From positions 1 to 64,000 of the forward strand of contig NZ_BAABEY010000020.1 of assembly GCF_039540405.1 (NCBI RefSeq): DNA of 64,000 nucleotides, in the 5' to 3' direction. Shown here one piece after another: positions 27,602 through 35,572 of this stretch (position 1 is the stretch's first letter; the number at the start of each line of letters is the position of its first letter). A program made the position numbers and the translations under genes. The notes beneath the pieces are model-generated. The model had not been told where the DNA came from and ran no database searches. It saw only the letters and a list, made by a program, of their open reading frames with translations. This stretch comes from Ravibacter arvi. Lineage in GTDB: Bacteria > Bacteroidota > Bacteroidia > Cytophagales > Spirosomataceae.

Positions 27602-29563
27602 ATGATCAGTAACCCGACGGGCTATCTTTACGAAGATATTAAATGTTTATGCCCTAATTTTAGCGGCGTTTTGAAAACCTCCACGCTACATAATAATAAG
27701 AAGGGTCCGTCCGGGGACTACCCGCCTGAGAGTTACCCTTTTGGTGACTACCTATCCGGAACTTCATTTTCATTTGCCGTCGCTAAACGGCACTACGCGT
27801 TGTGCGGGCTGCTTCTGCTGATCTTTATCTGTCATTCCGTCTGCGGTCAGAATTCTAAAATCGATTCGTTGATTGAAATTTATGCAGCCGGAGATGCCGG
27901 GTGTATCCGGCGCGAAGCGCAATTGCTGTCTTCTGTCCGGCTGTCGGGAGGATTTCTTTTTGATACGCTCATGCCTAGAGTCGCCGCCAAACAGAAAAAA
28001 AAGAAAAACCCTTACCTGCAGATCCGTCTGCTGAGGCTTCAGGCCAACGCGGCCTCCTATAAAAATATTGATTTTGAACGGGGCATCGCCCCCGTCTCGC
28101 TCGAGCTGACCAAAGAAGCGATCCGGTTATGCATGCTGGAAAAAAATGATCTGCTGCTGGCGGATACCTATTTCGACATGGCGGAGCTGTATAATTTTTA
28201 CGGTCAAAACGAAGAATACCTGACCATGCTCGCCCGGGCATTCGAAATTGCGGACAAGATCGGGATCGGCCTGTTCCCCGAAAACCTGTTGTATCACAAA
28301 CTCGGAGGCATGAGCAAGGCCGCCTATGGGACGCAAGCCTACCGGGAATGTGTGTCTTACGGACGCAAAGCGCTCGGTTTCAGAAAAAACATCACACTTT
28401 CCGAAGCTTCACCGGATGTCTTTTTGTTCGACCTCATAGGCGCCAGTTATAAAAAAATGGGCCGGACTGACAGCTCGGTTTACTTTTATAGCCAGCTCCT
28501 CCAGACTTTGGAGCATCTTCCCTCCCAACCTTCTTTCCGGAAGTTCTGGACCGCCATAGCCCGGGGAAACATCGGAGAAAATTTCATAATGAAGGGGGAT
28601 ATGAATGCCGGTGAGCCCCTGTTACGGGAATGGCTGGCGGCGGCAATTGAAAACCGGGACCAGTGGAATGTCTGCCTGTCCCGGAATGCGCTCGCCCAGG
28701 GGTATTATTTACAACGCAACTACCGCGAGGCCGCCCGGCTCTGGAAGGAAGTGTATATGTGGAGTACGGCAAACAAGATGTACGAATACGCCGGTAGAGC
28801 CGCCACGGGGCTCGCATCGGTATTCAGGGAAGAAGAGCGGGCCGACAGCGCCTATTTTTACTATGCGCAGGCCTATGCTTTCCGCGACAGCGTGACGGCC
28901 TATATCAACCGATCCGGGCTGCGGGCCACCCGCGCAAAGGTGAGGCTCGATCACCTGCAGCTTTCCCTGGAAAGCACCACGTTACTGCTGAAAAAGGAAA
29001 AAGAAAACAAAAGATTGATACTGCTCGGGATTGCGCTGCTGGCTGTCATCGCGGCGCTTGGGTACAGCCGCCAGCAGCTCAAAATCAAAAACCGGCTTGA
29101 ATGGACCATCCAGAAAAAAAAGGAAGCTGAAACAGAGGTAACCGAAGCCCGGAGACAGATTAAGGAGTTCGTGGGTAACCTCCGCGAAAAAAACGAACTG
29201 ATTGAATCGCTCCGCAAAAAAGTACAGGAAGACGAGGCCTTCCATACCAGGCAGGATATCTTTGAAAGCCTGGATTCCTATACGCTGGTAAGCGACGAGG
29301 AATGGATTAAATTCAGGGGCGATTTCTCGCGGGCCTACCCGCTTTTCCTCACAGAACTCGCCGCCAGGCTTCCGCAGTTGACACCCGCTGAAGAACGGTT
29401 GTCTATCCTTATTTTCCTTGGGCTTACCGGACCCCAGATCGCCGCCACGCTGGGTATCGGGCGGAAAAGCGTCACCCGTGCGCGGCATCGGCTGGCCAGG
29501 CGGCTCGACCTTCCCGACGCTGCAAGCCTCGATCCTTACATGGCCACGCTCCTGAAACTATAG
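27602..29563 (+). CDS. Membrane-tethered TPR regulator with C-terminal HTH
   Basis: 653 residues as opened from ATG 27602. The first 60 residues are unlike a signal; a hydrophobic export segment (HYALCGLLLLIFICHSVCGQ) follows, so the true start may be a non-ATG codon further in. Residues 90-440 are helical repeats of TPR type (ADTYFDMAELYNFYGQNEEY, AQGYYLQRNYREAARLWKEV). One transmembrane helix (LILLGIALLAVIAALGYS) near 475 is followed by a coiled coil, then a conserved tail: SDEEWIKFRGDFSRAYPLF and LTPAEERLSILIFLGLTG, with helix-turn-helix IAATLGIGRKSVTRARHRL. Topology predicts periplasmic TPRs and cytoplasmic DNA binding, a one-component transmembrane regulator. Paralogue of the gene at 30671. 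Probable targets are the nearby beta-helix genes (inference). Confidence 0.8.
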   Translation: MISNPTGYLYEDIKCLCPNFSGVLKTSTLHNNKKGPSGDYPPESYPFGDYLSGTSFSFAVAKRHYALCGLLLLIFICHSVCGQNSKIDSLIEIYAAGDAGCIRREAQLLSSVRLSGGFLFDTLMPRVAAKQKKKKNPYLQIRLLRLQANAASYKNIDFERGIAPVSLELTKEAIRLCMLEKNDLLLADTYFDMAELYNFYGQNEEYLTMLARAFEIADKIGIGLFPENLLYHKLGGMSKAAYGTQAYRECVSYGRKALGFRKNITLSEASPDVFLFDLIGASYKKMGRTDSSVYFYSQLLQTLEHLPSQPSFRKFWTAIARGNIGENFIMKGDMNAGEPLLREWLAAAIENRDQWNVCLSRNALAQGYYLQRNYREAARLWKEVYMWSTANKMYEYAGRAATGLASVFREEERADSAYFYYAQAYAFRDSVTAYINRSGLRATRAKVRLDHLQLSLESTTLLLKKEKENKRLILLGIALLAVIAALGYSRQQLKIKNRLEWTIQKKKEAETEVTEARRQIKEFVGNLREKNELIESLRKKVQEDEAFHTRQDIFESLDSYTLVSDEEWIKFRGDFSRAYPLFLTELAARLPQLTPAEERLSILIFLGLTGPQIAATLGIGRKSVTRARHRLARRLDLPDAASLDPYMATLLKL

Positions 29564-29609
29564 GCTTACGCTTTCCGGATCTGCATTGGGGTCGGCGAGG
29601 CAATTTTCA

Positions 29610-30536
29610 CTACCTGTTCGTTCTATACCGTATCAGGATATACGAAGGCTGGGCAAAAGGCATTAAAGATTCCCGGTGGATTACAAACCCATTGCTCTTA
29701 AAAAACGGGACCAACGGATCATCCTGGTGTACCTCTAACCAGATTGCATCCAGATTCGTACTTATAGAAAGGCACTTTTCCCATAAAGACCGTCGCGATT
29801 CTTCCGTATCGTGTTCCGGAAGAATGTAGAAAAGAGCAAAGGTCCGAATTCGCCGTCCTTCAAGCACTTCCGGAAAAACATTGCTCTGTTTGATCAGAGC
29901 CACGCCTACCGGTTTTTTGAGGTAGTCCGTATCCGGTCCGTCTTTGTCGCGAACCGGGATTTCAACCGCTTTTAACCGGAGGTTGGCAATCACTTCAAGG
30001 ATAGAAAATACGCAAGGGCTTTCCACAGCTATTACGTCACCAGGAGCCGTTACGCTTGCCAATGCGATAAACAACGCCTGTAAAGCGCCATCGGTAATCA
30101 GCAATTCTTCCGGCTGAATCAACGCGCCGTGGACGGCAGACCGCCGGCATAGCAAACCCCTCAATTCTTCAGAACCGTTCGCGGGATAGTACCGAAGTAG
30201 CGCTGCTCCTTTTTCGCGGATTACTCCCTGCATGGTTCTCAAAAGCAACTTCTGCGGGACCAGGAAGTCGGACGGCGCCGCTTCATTCAGCGCCGCATAG
30301 TCAAAATGCAACCGCCTGTCCGAAGTAGCGGTCACTTTGCCCTCAAAATCCGGGTCGCGCTGAACGGGTGGCCTGGCAAGCGTTTCTTCAGGCGCTTGTC
30401 CGCTCCGGGCAGCCACAGTATACCCGGAACGGGGATTGCTATTGACAAGGCCTCTGAAAACGAGATCATCATACCCGCGTTGTACCGAACTGGTGCTCAG
30501 GTGATATTCCCGTTTTATGCTTCTTACCGAGGGCAA
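29610..30536 (-). CDS. Chimeric MocR-like regulator fused to GNAT-like tail
   Basis: 308 residues from a TTG at 30536; the frame is open only 10 codons further, to a TAA at 30567-30569. Residues 1-42 are the GntR winged helix (LPSVRSIKREYHLSTSSVQR, NPRSGYTV) lacking its first helix. Residues 75-205 match the N-terminal half of MocR aminotransferase domains (LRYYPANGSEELRGLL, LITDGALQALFIALA, APGDVIAVESPC). The PLP-Lys segment is absent. From about 208 the sequence changes to a GNAT-like end: KPVGVALIKQSNV, RIRTFALFYILPE, DAIWLEVHQDDPLVPFFKSN, GFVIHRES. The canonical acetyl-CoA loop is not evident. I read it as a deletion fusion of a MocR gene and an acetyltransferase gene; it may be a pseudogene or a new repressor. 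Confidence 0.6.
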   Translation of the reverse strand: MPSVRSIKREYHLSTSSVQRGYDDLVFRGLVNSNPRSGYTVAARSGQAPEETLARPPVQRDPDFEGKVTATSDRRLHFDYAALNEAAPSDFLVPQKLLLRTMQGVIREKGAALLRYYPANGSEELRGLLCRRSAVHGALIQPEELLITDGALQALFIALASVTAPGDVIAVESPCVFSILEVIANLRLKAVEIPVRDKDGPDTDYLKKPVGVALIKQSNVFPEVLEGRRIRTFALFYILPEHDTEESRRSLWEKCLSISTNLDAIWLEVHQDDPLVPFFKSNGFVIHRESLMPFAQPSYILIRYRTNR

Positions 30537-30670
30537 TTTGTCTCCGGCTATGAGAATACCTTGTATTTATAGTCTTTCATTCTTTCAACGGTGGACAGGA
30601 ACAGCAAATTTTTTGATAAAAATAGCGCCATCAGGCAAGATTCCCTAGTTTTACCGGAGCTTAACACGTT

Positions 30671-32434
30671 ATGAGAGTATCGTTCATCTTTTTTTGCTGC
30701 ATTTTTATACTATACGATTATGGCTTTGCACAAGGTGATGAAACAGGGAATCTTGTAAAAGCCTGGTCCGAAACCGGCAGGACGCAGACCCAGAAAGCAG
30801 AGACCACCTACCAGCCGCTGCGAACAGCCTACGACGCCGCAAAATTCCGCGATGTCTCGCAAAAACTGGACACCTACCTGGAAAAGCACCCGGATGACCG
30901 GCTCATGGCCCGAGTATACATGTTCCAGGTTATTGGCAAGCACCTTCTACATATCCCGTTGCTGCAACAGGATACGCTGAAGATTACCAAGGCGATCAAA
31001 AAGGCCCGCTACCTGGAAGACGAACAACTGCTGGCCGAAATCTACGCACTTGCCGCCGACATCAATTTTGAAGGCGGCTACCTGCTTTACAATCTGAAGG
31101 CGTTGGAGCTGCAGGAAAAGATAGGATTTGAATACTTTCCTTATGTGCACAACCGGTTTTTGGGCATCAGTATCGCGTTGTACCGGGCCCACGACTACCA
31201 GGAAAGTATTGCCTACGGTAAAAAATGCCTGCAATTTAAAAACACAGATGCCATTGACTGGGATCCCATGACCTACGTCTTTGAGTTGGATATGATGGGC
31301 GCCTCCTACATGGCATTGAAAGATTACGACGAGGCGATCCATTGTTACCGGCAGATTGCGGATACGATCGTTACAACCACCTACGCGCACAGGCCGCAGG
31401 AGCTCTGGAAAGCCATCGCCGAAGGGAATATTGGCCGCTGCCTTTTTTACAAGGGAGATAACGGCCAGGCTACGCCGCTGGTAGATGCCCACCTGGCCGC
31501 CGCCAACAAGTACCGGCAATGGAACAACGTGGCCATTGCCGAAAATGCCAGGGGACAGATTTTACTGTCGCAGCGGAAACTGCCGCCCGCCATTACCGCT
31601 TTCAGGTCGGCTTTTGCCGCGGCGCTGAAGAGCGGCAAACTGGAAGACAGGCTGGAACAGAAGGTGAAAGCTACGGACGGACTCTTATCGGCTTATGGAC
31701 AATTGGGTAACCCCGACAGTATTTTGCTGTATAAAAACCGGTACAGCCAGTTTTTGCTGGAACATGAAAAGGTAGTCAGCAACAGCAAACTGTCTGCCAT
31801 GCGCGCCCAGATGCTGTTTGACGAGACCCGCCGCAACCTTGAAAATGCGCATGCCGGTATGGATCGGCTAAAACTGACTCGAAACATTATCTTAATCGCG
31901 GTACTTGTCGTTGCCTGCTTTGCCTGGCTGCTGTACAGCCGGAAATCGCTTCAGACAAAGTTAACCATTCAGCAAATGGCGCTGGAAAATGCACAGACGA
32001 AGGCCGAAACAGCGCTCGCTAAAAACAATCTGCAGCAGTTTGTTCACCAGATAGCGGAAAAAGACCGCCTGATCTCGAACCTTCGCCAGTCGCTGAATAA
32101 AACCATTATCAAAAACACGCTTAACGACGAGCAGCTAAGTCGTAAATTGCTGGAATACGTTCTGATAAAAGACCAGGAATGGGAAAAGTTCAAGGAAGAT
32201 TTCAACAAGGTGCACCCGCTTTTCTTTCCGCGTATCCGGGCCGTGCAGCCTCAGCTGTCCGCCGCCGAAGAGCGACTGGCCAGTCTTATATTTCTCCAGA
32301 TGAACAACAACGAAATGGCCACCACGCTGGGCATTAGCCTGGAAAGTGTAGCCAGGAGTAAGAGACGGCTGAAGCAAAAACTGTCGCTGGCCGGTGATCA
32401 GAGCTTGGAAGAGTACATCCTTACATTGCTCTGA
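30671..32434 (+). CDS. Membrane-tethered TPR regulator with C-terminal HTH (second copy)
   Basis: 587 residues. Clean signal peptide (MRVSFIFFCCIFILYDYGFAQ read in two parts, cleavage near 21). TPR-type repeats span about 60-390 (YQESIAYGKKCLQFKN, YMALKDYDEAIHCYRQIAD). Transmembrane helix IILIAVLVVACFAWLLYS near 400, then a coiled coil and the same tail as the 27602 protein: KDQEWEKFKEDFNKVHPLFF, LSAAEERLASLIFLQMNN, and HTH MATTLGISLESVARSKRRL. The tail aligns position by position with its paralogue. It ends 184 bases before the 41-residue membrane peptide and beta-helix gene on the same strand. Family is common in Bacteroidota; no member's ligand is known to me. Confidence 0.85.
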   Translation: MRVSFIFFCCIFILYDYGFAQGDETGNLVKAWSETGRTQTQKAETTYQPLRTAYDAAKFRDVSQKLDTYLEKHPDDRLMARVYMFQVIGKHLLHIPLLQQDTLKITKAIKKARYLEDEQLLAEIYALAADINFEGGYLLYNLKALELQEKIGFEYFPYVHNRFLGISIALYRAHDYQESIAYGKKCLQFKNTDAIDWDPMTYVFELDMMGASYMALKDYDEAIHCYRQIADTIVTTTYAHRPQELWKAIAEGNIGRCLFYKGDNGQATPLVDAHLAAANKYRQWNNVAIAENARGQILLSQRKLPPAITAFRSAFAAALKSGKLEDRLEQKVKATDGLLSAYGQLGNPDSILLYKNRYSQFLLEHEKVVSNSKLSAMRAQMLFDETRRNLENAHAGMDRLKLTRNIILIAVLVVACFAWLLYSRKSLQTKLTIQQMALENAQTKAETALAKNNLQQFVHQIAEKDRLISNLRQSLNKTIIKNTLNDEQLSRKLLEYVLIKDQEWEKFKEDFNKVHPLFFPRIRAVQPQLSAAEERLASLIFLQMNNNEMATTLGISLESVARSKRRLKQKLSLAGDQSLEEYILTLL

Positions 32435-32480
32435 TGCACGCCTCCCGTTTCTACTGACCCGGATGCCCCGAAGCATGCGC

Positions 32481-32500
32481 TGTCCGCTTTTTGTCCGCCC
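32481..32500 (+). promoter_or_regulatory. TTTTTGTCCGCCC element, copy 1
   Basis: TGTCCGCTTTTTGTCCGCCC, a TGTCCGC direct repeat with 11-base period. It matches 35401-35420 at 17 of 20 positions, and its TTTTTGTCCGCCC core recurs exactly at 32563-32575. It lies after the regulator gene and before the peptide gene. Possible binding site (inference). Confidence 0.5.
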
Positions 32501-32562
32501 GAAAAAAGCCTTTTTCAGCTTGCACACGGTATTTCTGCATTTTCGCCCCCCCACTTTTCCTT

Positions 32563-32584
32563 TTTTTGTCCGCCCCTGGACAAA
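32563..32584 (+). promoter_or_regulatory. TTTTTGTCCGCCC element, copy 2, with TTTGTCC/GGACAAA dyad
   Basis: The core at 32563-32575 overlaps a perfect dyad, TTTGTCC (32565-32571), six bases, GGACAAA (32578-32584). The core ends 42 bases before the peptide ATG at 32618, nearly the same distance as copy 3 has to its own peptide gene. This conserved spacing suggests a promoter or operator. Confidence 0.55.
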
Positions 32585-32617
32585 GGCTAAAAGACACGTG
32601 TTCCAGAAATTTGCGCA

Positions 32618-32743
32618 ATGGAACAGCGCGGAAATCAACCACAGATCAATTGGCCTGTCATTATCACAGTTTTTGCCGCGCTGCTCATGATTCTGACCTG
32701 GATCTATTTTGACCAGCGTATTGAAAACCTGCAAAATCAATGA
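32618..32743 (+). CDS. 41-residue single-pass membrane peptide
   Basis: Short frame: MEQRGNQPQINWP, a hydrophobic helix VIITVFAALLMILTWIYF, then DQRIENLQNQ. The charge pattern fits one transmembrane helix with short polar ends. Its stop overlaps the ATG of the beta-helix gene by four bases (ATGA), a strong sign of coupled translation. A 30-residue peptide of similar plan precedes the second beta-helix gene, although the sequences share only a Trp and the helix. No homologue is recognised. Support comes from position, overlap and hydrophobicity, not family. Confidence 0.6.
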   Translation: MEQRGNQPQINWPVIITVFAALLMILTWIYFDQRIENLQNQ

Positions 32744-35277
32744 AAATAAAAGGACCACACCACCCGCATCTTAATCGTCACACATCGGTTAATCCCATAA
32801 AAAGTACACCCCTTACCTCCCTGAAAAGATTGCTGTTTGCCATTTCGGTACTGCTCACTGCACCGGAGGCACAGGCACAAATGCCTGACGCCTCCGGTGT
32901 ATTACATGTTCGGAAGGGTGCGGCCGGTAACGGCAGTTCCTGGTCCAACGCGCTGGGCGAGCTGGCCGATGCGCTTAGATTTGCCAAGCACAACAATGCG
33001 TTGCCCGGCCCTCTTGCCGTCACCCAAATCTGGGTAATGGCAGGCACTTACAAGCCTTTATACAGCCCGGCCGACAATAACTTCGGCAATCCCGGCGGCC
33101 GGGACAATGCCTTTTTGCTGGTACCTGACGTAAAAATTTACGGCGGATTCCCCGCCACGGGAAACCCCGGTATGAACGACCGCGATCCCGCCGCAAATGT
33201 TTCCATTCTGTCGGGCGATTTTAATGACGACGACCAGGTAACAGGTTCAGGAGACAACCTGGCCATTGCCGGCAATGCCGAAAATGCCTTTCATGTTCTC
33301 CTGGCTGTTGGGAACACAGGTTCCGCCGAACTCGATGGCTTTACCGTTAAGGGTGGTTACGGAGACGACGTCAACAACCTTATGGTTAATGGCGAGAACG
33401 TGGCCAAAAACCGCGGTGGCGGCATGCACTGCGTTGACGCATCGCCGATACTAACCCATCTCATTTTCGAGCACAACGCCGCCACCCTCAATGGCGGGGC
33501 CATGTACAACTACGCATCCTCGCCTGCCGTGTCCAATACCAGCTTTATCCGTAACAAAGCCAACAACAATGGCGGGGCCATGTTTAATCTCAGCGGTTCG
33601 TCGCCCGGGATTACCAACAGCACTTTTTCGTACAACCGCGCTGTTTATGACGGCGCAGCGCTGTTCACCTCTGTATCTTCACCGGTTATTGGCAACAGCC
33701 ATTTTATTTTTAACAGTGCCGGCTCCGGTGGGGCAGCCCTGTACAACAACAATGCTTCACCTGCGGTCAGCAACACGGTCTTTTCCGGCAATACCGCCAA
33801 CAACGGCGGCGCGGTGTACAACAACAACAATTCGGCGCCTTCTTTCCGGAACAGCACCTTTACCGGTAACAAGGCCAATAATACGGGCGCGGTCATGCAC
33901 AACACGCTCTCCTCGCCGAGTATCATCAACAGCCTGATTGCCGATAATACAGCAAATTCAGGAGCCGGAACAGCCATCTACCACGCGAGCGGTGACGATG
34001 CATTGGTGCTCAACAGCACGCTTTATGGCAACAAGAATAATATGCCGGGCCTTATTACCCCGTCCGGCCTGTATATCCTCGGCGGTAGTATAAATGTGTA
34101 CAATTCCATTCTCTGGAGGAATAGCAGCGGGATCCAATATGCAGGACCGGGTCGCGTTAACCCGGAATATAGTCTTATAGAAACCAATAGCACGACCACG
34201 AACGGCAACATTGATGCCAGGGGCATCACCACGGCGCAGATCTTTGCCGATGCGCCCGCGGGGGATTTTACTTTGAAAACGGGGAGCCCGGCTATTGGTA
34301 AAGGCAGCAATGCCCTGTATGGCAATACCCTGGCCACCGATGCCGACCTGGGTGGGGATCCGCGCCTTATGTATGCGGTCATTGATGTAGGCCCCTACGA
34401 AGACCGGCCTTTTCCGGCACCCGTTGCAGACGTCAGCGACGGAAACCAGGCCGGAGAGAACGTTACCGTCAATATTCTCGGAAACGACAAGCTTGCCGAC
34501 GGCAGCCCGGCTACCACAACCAATTCCACCGTTGCCCTCACCACGGTTGGCCTCCCCGAAGGCAGCACCCTGGCCGGTAATACCGTTACGGTACCGGACC
34601 AGGGTACCTGGACCTACAGTCCGGGTACGGGCAACCTCACTTTCTCCGCGGAAGCAGGTTTCACGAGCGACCCTACACCGCTGACCTATACACTCACCGA
34701 CCATGTCACCGGCCGGTCGAAAGATGCGGCGGTAAATGTGGTCTATAACCCGATGCCGGTAAAGCTCGTACGGTTTACCGCCCGACCGTCGGAAGGCGTG
34801 ATTCTGCTTGACTGGGTAACCTCCGAAGAGGTAAACTTTGAACGGTTCGAAATACTGCGAAGCAAAAACGGCCGCAATTTCAAGGACATAGGTGCGGTTA
34901 CCGGTACGGGGACCGCAAGTACCTACGGCTTCACCGACACCGGCGCTGAAAACGGCAATAACTACTACCGCCTCCGCATGACCGACCGGGACGGAAGTTA
35001 TGAATACAGCGGTATTGTCAGGGGCGTTGTATCCGGGAAGAAACCGGCCATCACCGTATATCCCAACCCAGCCGCAGACTTTGTGACGGTTACCGGTCTC
35101 AAAGGCAACGAATTGATTTCCGTCATCAACACACTGGGAATCGAGCTCATAAAAGTCAAAGCCAATTCGCAGCAGTACCAGGTCCACCTGGGCGGGCTGC
35201 CGGCAGGTGTTTATACCATCTGCATCCTTCACCCCTCGGGTGCATCGGCCGATACGCGCAACGTCGTTAAAGAATAG
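32740..35277 (+). CDS. T9SS beta-helix protein (choice-of-anchor Q type)
   Basis: 845 residues. The export signal is preceded by a long polar stretch (first 30 residues), then LLFAISVLLTAPEAQAQ; a later in-frame start is possible but no good ATG exists. Residues 60-530 form a right-handed parallel beta-helix with NNGGAMFN-like turns repeated about every 23-25 residues (SPAVSNTSFIRNKANNNGG and others). A cadherin-like domain with VNILGNDKLADGS and TYSPGTGNLTF follows (about 560-660), then the T9SS linker (PVKLVRFTARPSEGVILLDW) and type A sorting tail (ITVYPNPAADFVTV, GLPAGVYTICI). A surface adhesin or glycan-binding or -cleaving protein; activity unknown. Coupled by overlap to the membrane peptide gene. 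Confidence 0.87.
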   Translation: MKIKGPHHPHLNRHTSVNPIKSTPLTSLKRLLFAISVLLTAPEAQAQMPDASGVLHVRKGAAGNGSSWSNALGELADALRFAKHNNALPGPLAVTQIWVMAGTYKPLYSPADNNFGNPGGRDNAFLLVPDVKIYGGFPATGNPGMNDRDPAANVSILSGDFNDDDQVTGSGDNLAIAGNAENAFHVLLAVGNTGSAELDGFTVKGGYGDDVNNLMVNGENVAKNRGGGMHCVDASPILTHLIFEHNAATLNGGAMYNYASSPAVSNTSFIRNKANNNGGAMFNLSGSSPGITNSTFSYNRAVYDGAALFTSVSSPVIGNSHFIFNSAGSGGAALYNNNASPAVSNTVFSGNTANNGGAVYNNNNSAPSFRNSTFTGNKANNTGAVMHNTLSSPSIINSLIADNTANSGAGTAIYHASGDDALVLNSTLYGNKNNMPGLITPSGLYILGGSINVYNSILWRNSSGIQYAGPGRVNPEYSLIETNSTTTNGNIDARGITTAQIFADAPAGDFTLKTGSPAIGKGSNALYGNTLATDADLGGDPRLMYAVIDVGPYEDRPFPAPVADVSDGNQAGENVTVNILGNDKLADGSPATTTNSTVALTTVGLPEGSTLAGNTVTVPDQGTWTYSPGTGNLTFSAEAGFTSDPTPLTYTLTDHVTGRSKDAAVNVVYNPMPVKLVRFTARPSEGVILLDWVTSEEVNFERFEILRSKNGRNFKDIGAVTGTGTASTYGFTDTGAENGNNYYRLRMTDRDGSYEYSGIVRGVVSGKKPAITVYPNPAADFVTVTGLKGNELISVINTLGIELIKVKANSQQYQVHLGGLPAGVYTICILHPSGASADTRNVVKE

Positions 35278-35288
35278 ATATAGCAGTC

Positions 35289-35322
35289 CCGGCCGGGGCG
35301 TTAGCCGCTTTCGCCCGGCCGG
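35289..35322 (+). terminator. GC-rich hairpin after the beta-helix gene
   Basis: CCGGCCGGGGCG (35289-35300) pairs with CGCCCGGCCGG (35312-35322) with one bulged base. It lies 11 bases after the stop. It lacks a T-run, so termination is not certain. Confidence 0.5.
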
Positions 35323-35400
35323 CCTGCCCCCGATCTACGCGGTGCGGTAAATCTTAACCCTTTTGCTGCTATCCTCCTGAAACAGGGCACTTCAACCTGT

Positions 35401-35420
35401 TGTCTGCTTTTTGTCTACCC
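35401..35420 (+). promoter_or_regulatory. TTTTTGTCYRCCC element, copy 3
   Basis: TGTCTGCTTTTTGTCTACCC, 17 of 20 bases identical to 32481-32500. The core ends 43 bases before the ATG of the 30-residue peptide at 35464. See copies 1 and 2. Confidence 0.5.
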
Positions 35421-35463
35421 CCGTTTTGCGCCTTTTACAGGGCGCCTGCTATATCATTGCAGT

Positions 35464-35556
35464 ATGCAAAACCCGACGATCAGACCCTGGCAGGTATACG
35501 CTGCAATCATTTTGCTGGCAGTCATGGCCATGGTGCTCGTCTGGTTGTATTACTAG
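35464..35556 (+). CDS. 30-residue single-pass membrane peptide
   Basis: MQNPTIRPWQVY followed by AAIILLAVMAMVLVWLYY and a stop: a short polar head and one transmembrane helix reaching the C-terminus. The stop lies 16 bases before the ATG of the second beta-helix gene, and a TTTTTGTCTACCC element lies 43 bases upstream. The arrangement mirrors the 41-residue peptide at 32618. No family is recognised; called on context and hydrophobicity. Confidence 0.58.
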   Translation: MQNPTIRPWQVYAAIILLAVMAMVLVWLYY

Positions 35557-35572
35557 AAAAACTGTCCTCAAA

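Noticed and set aside
33958..35232. 424-codon open frame antisense to the first beta-helix gene
   Set aside because: Shadow of a repetitive Gly/Asn/Thr-rich coding sequence; no recognisable domain.
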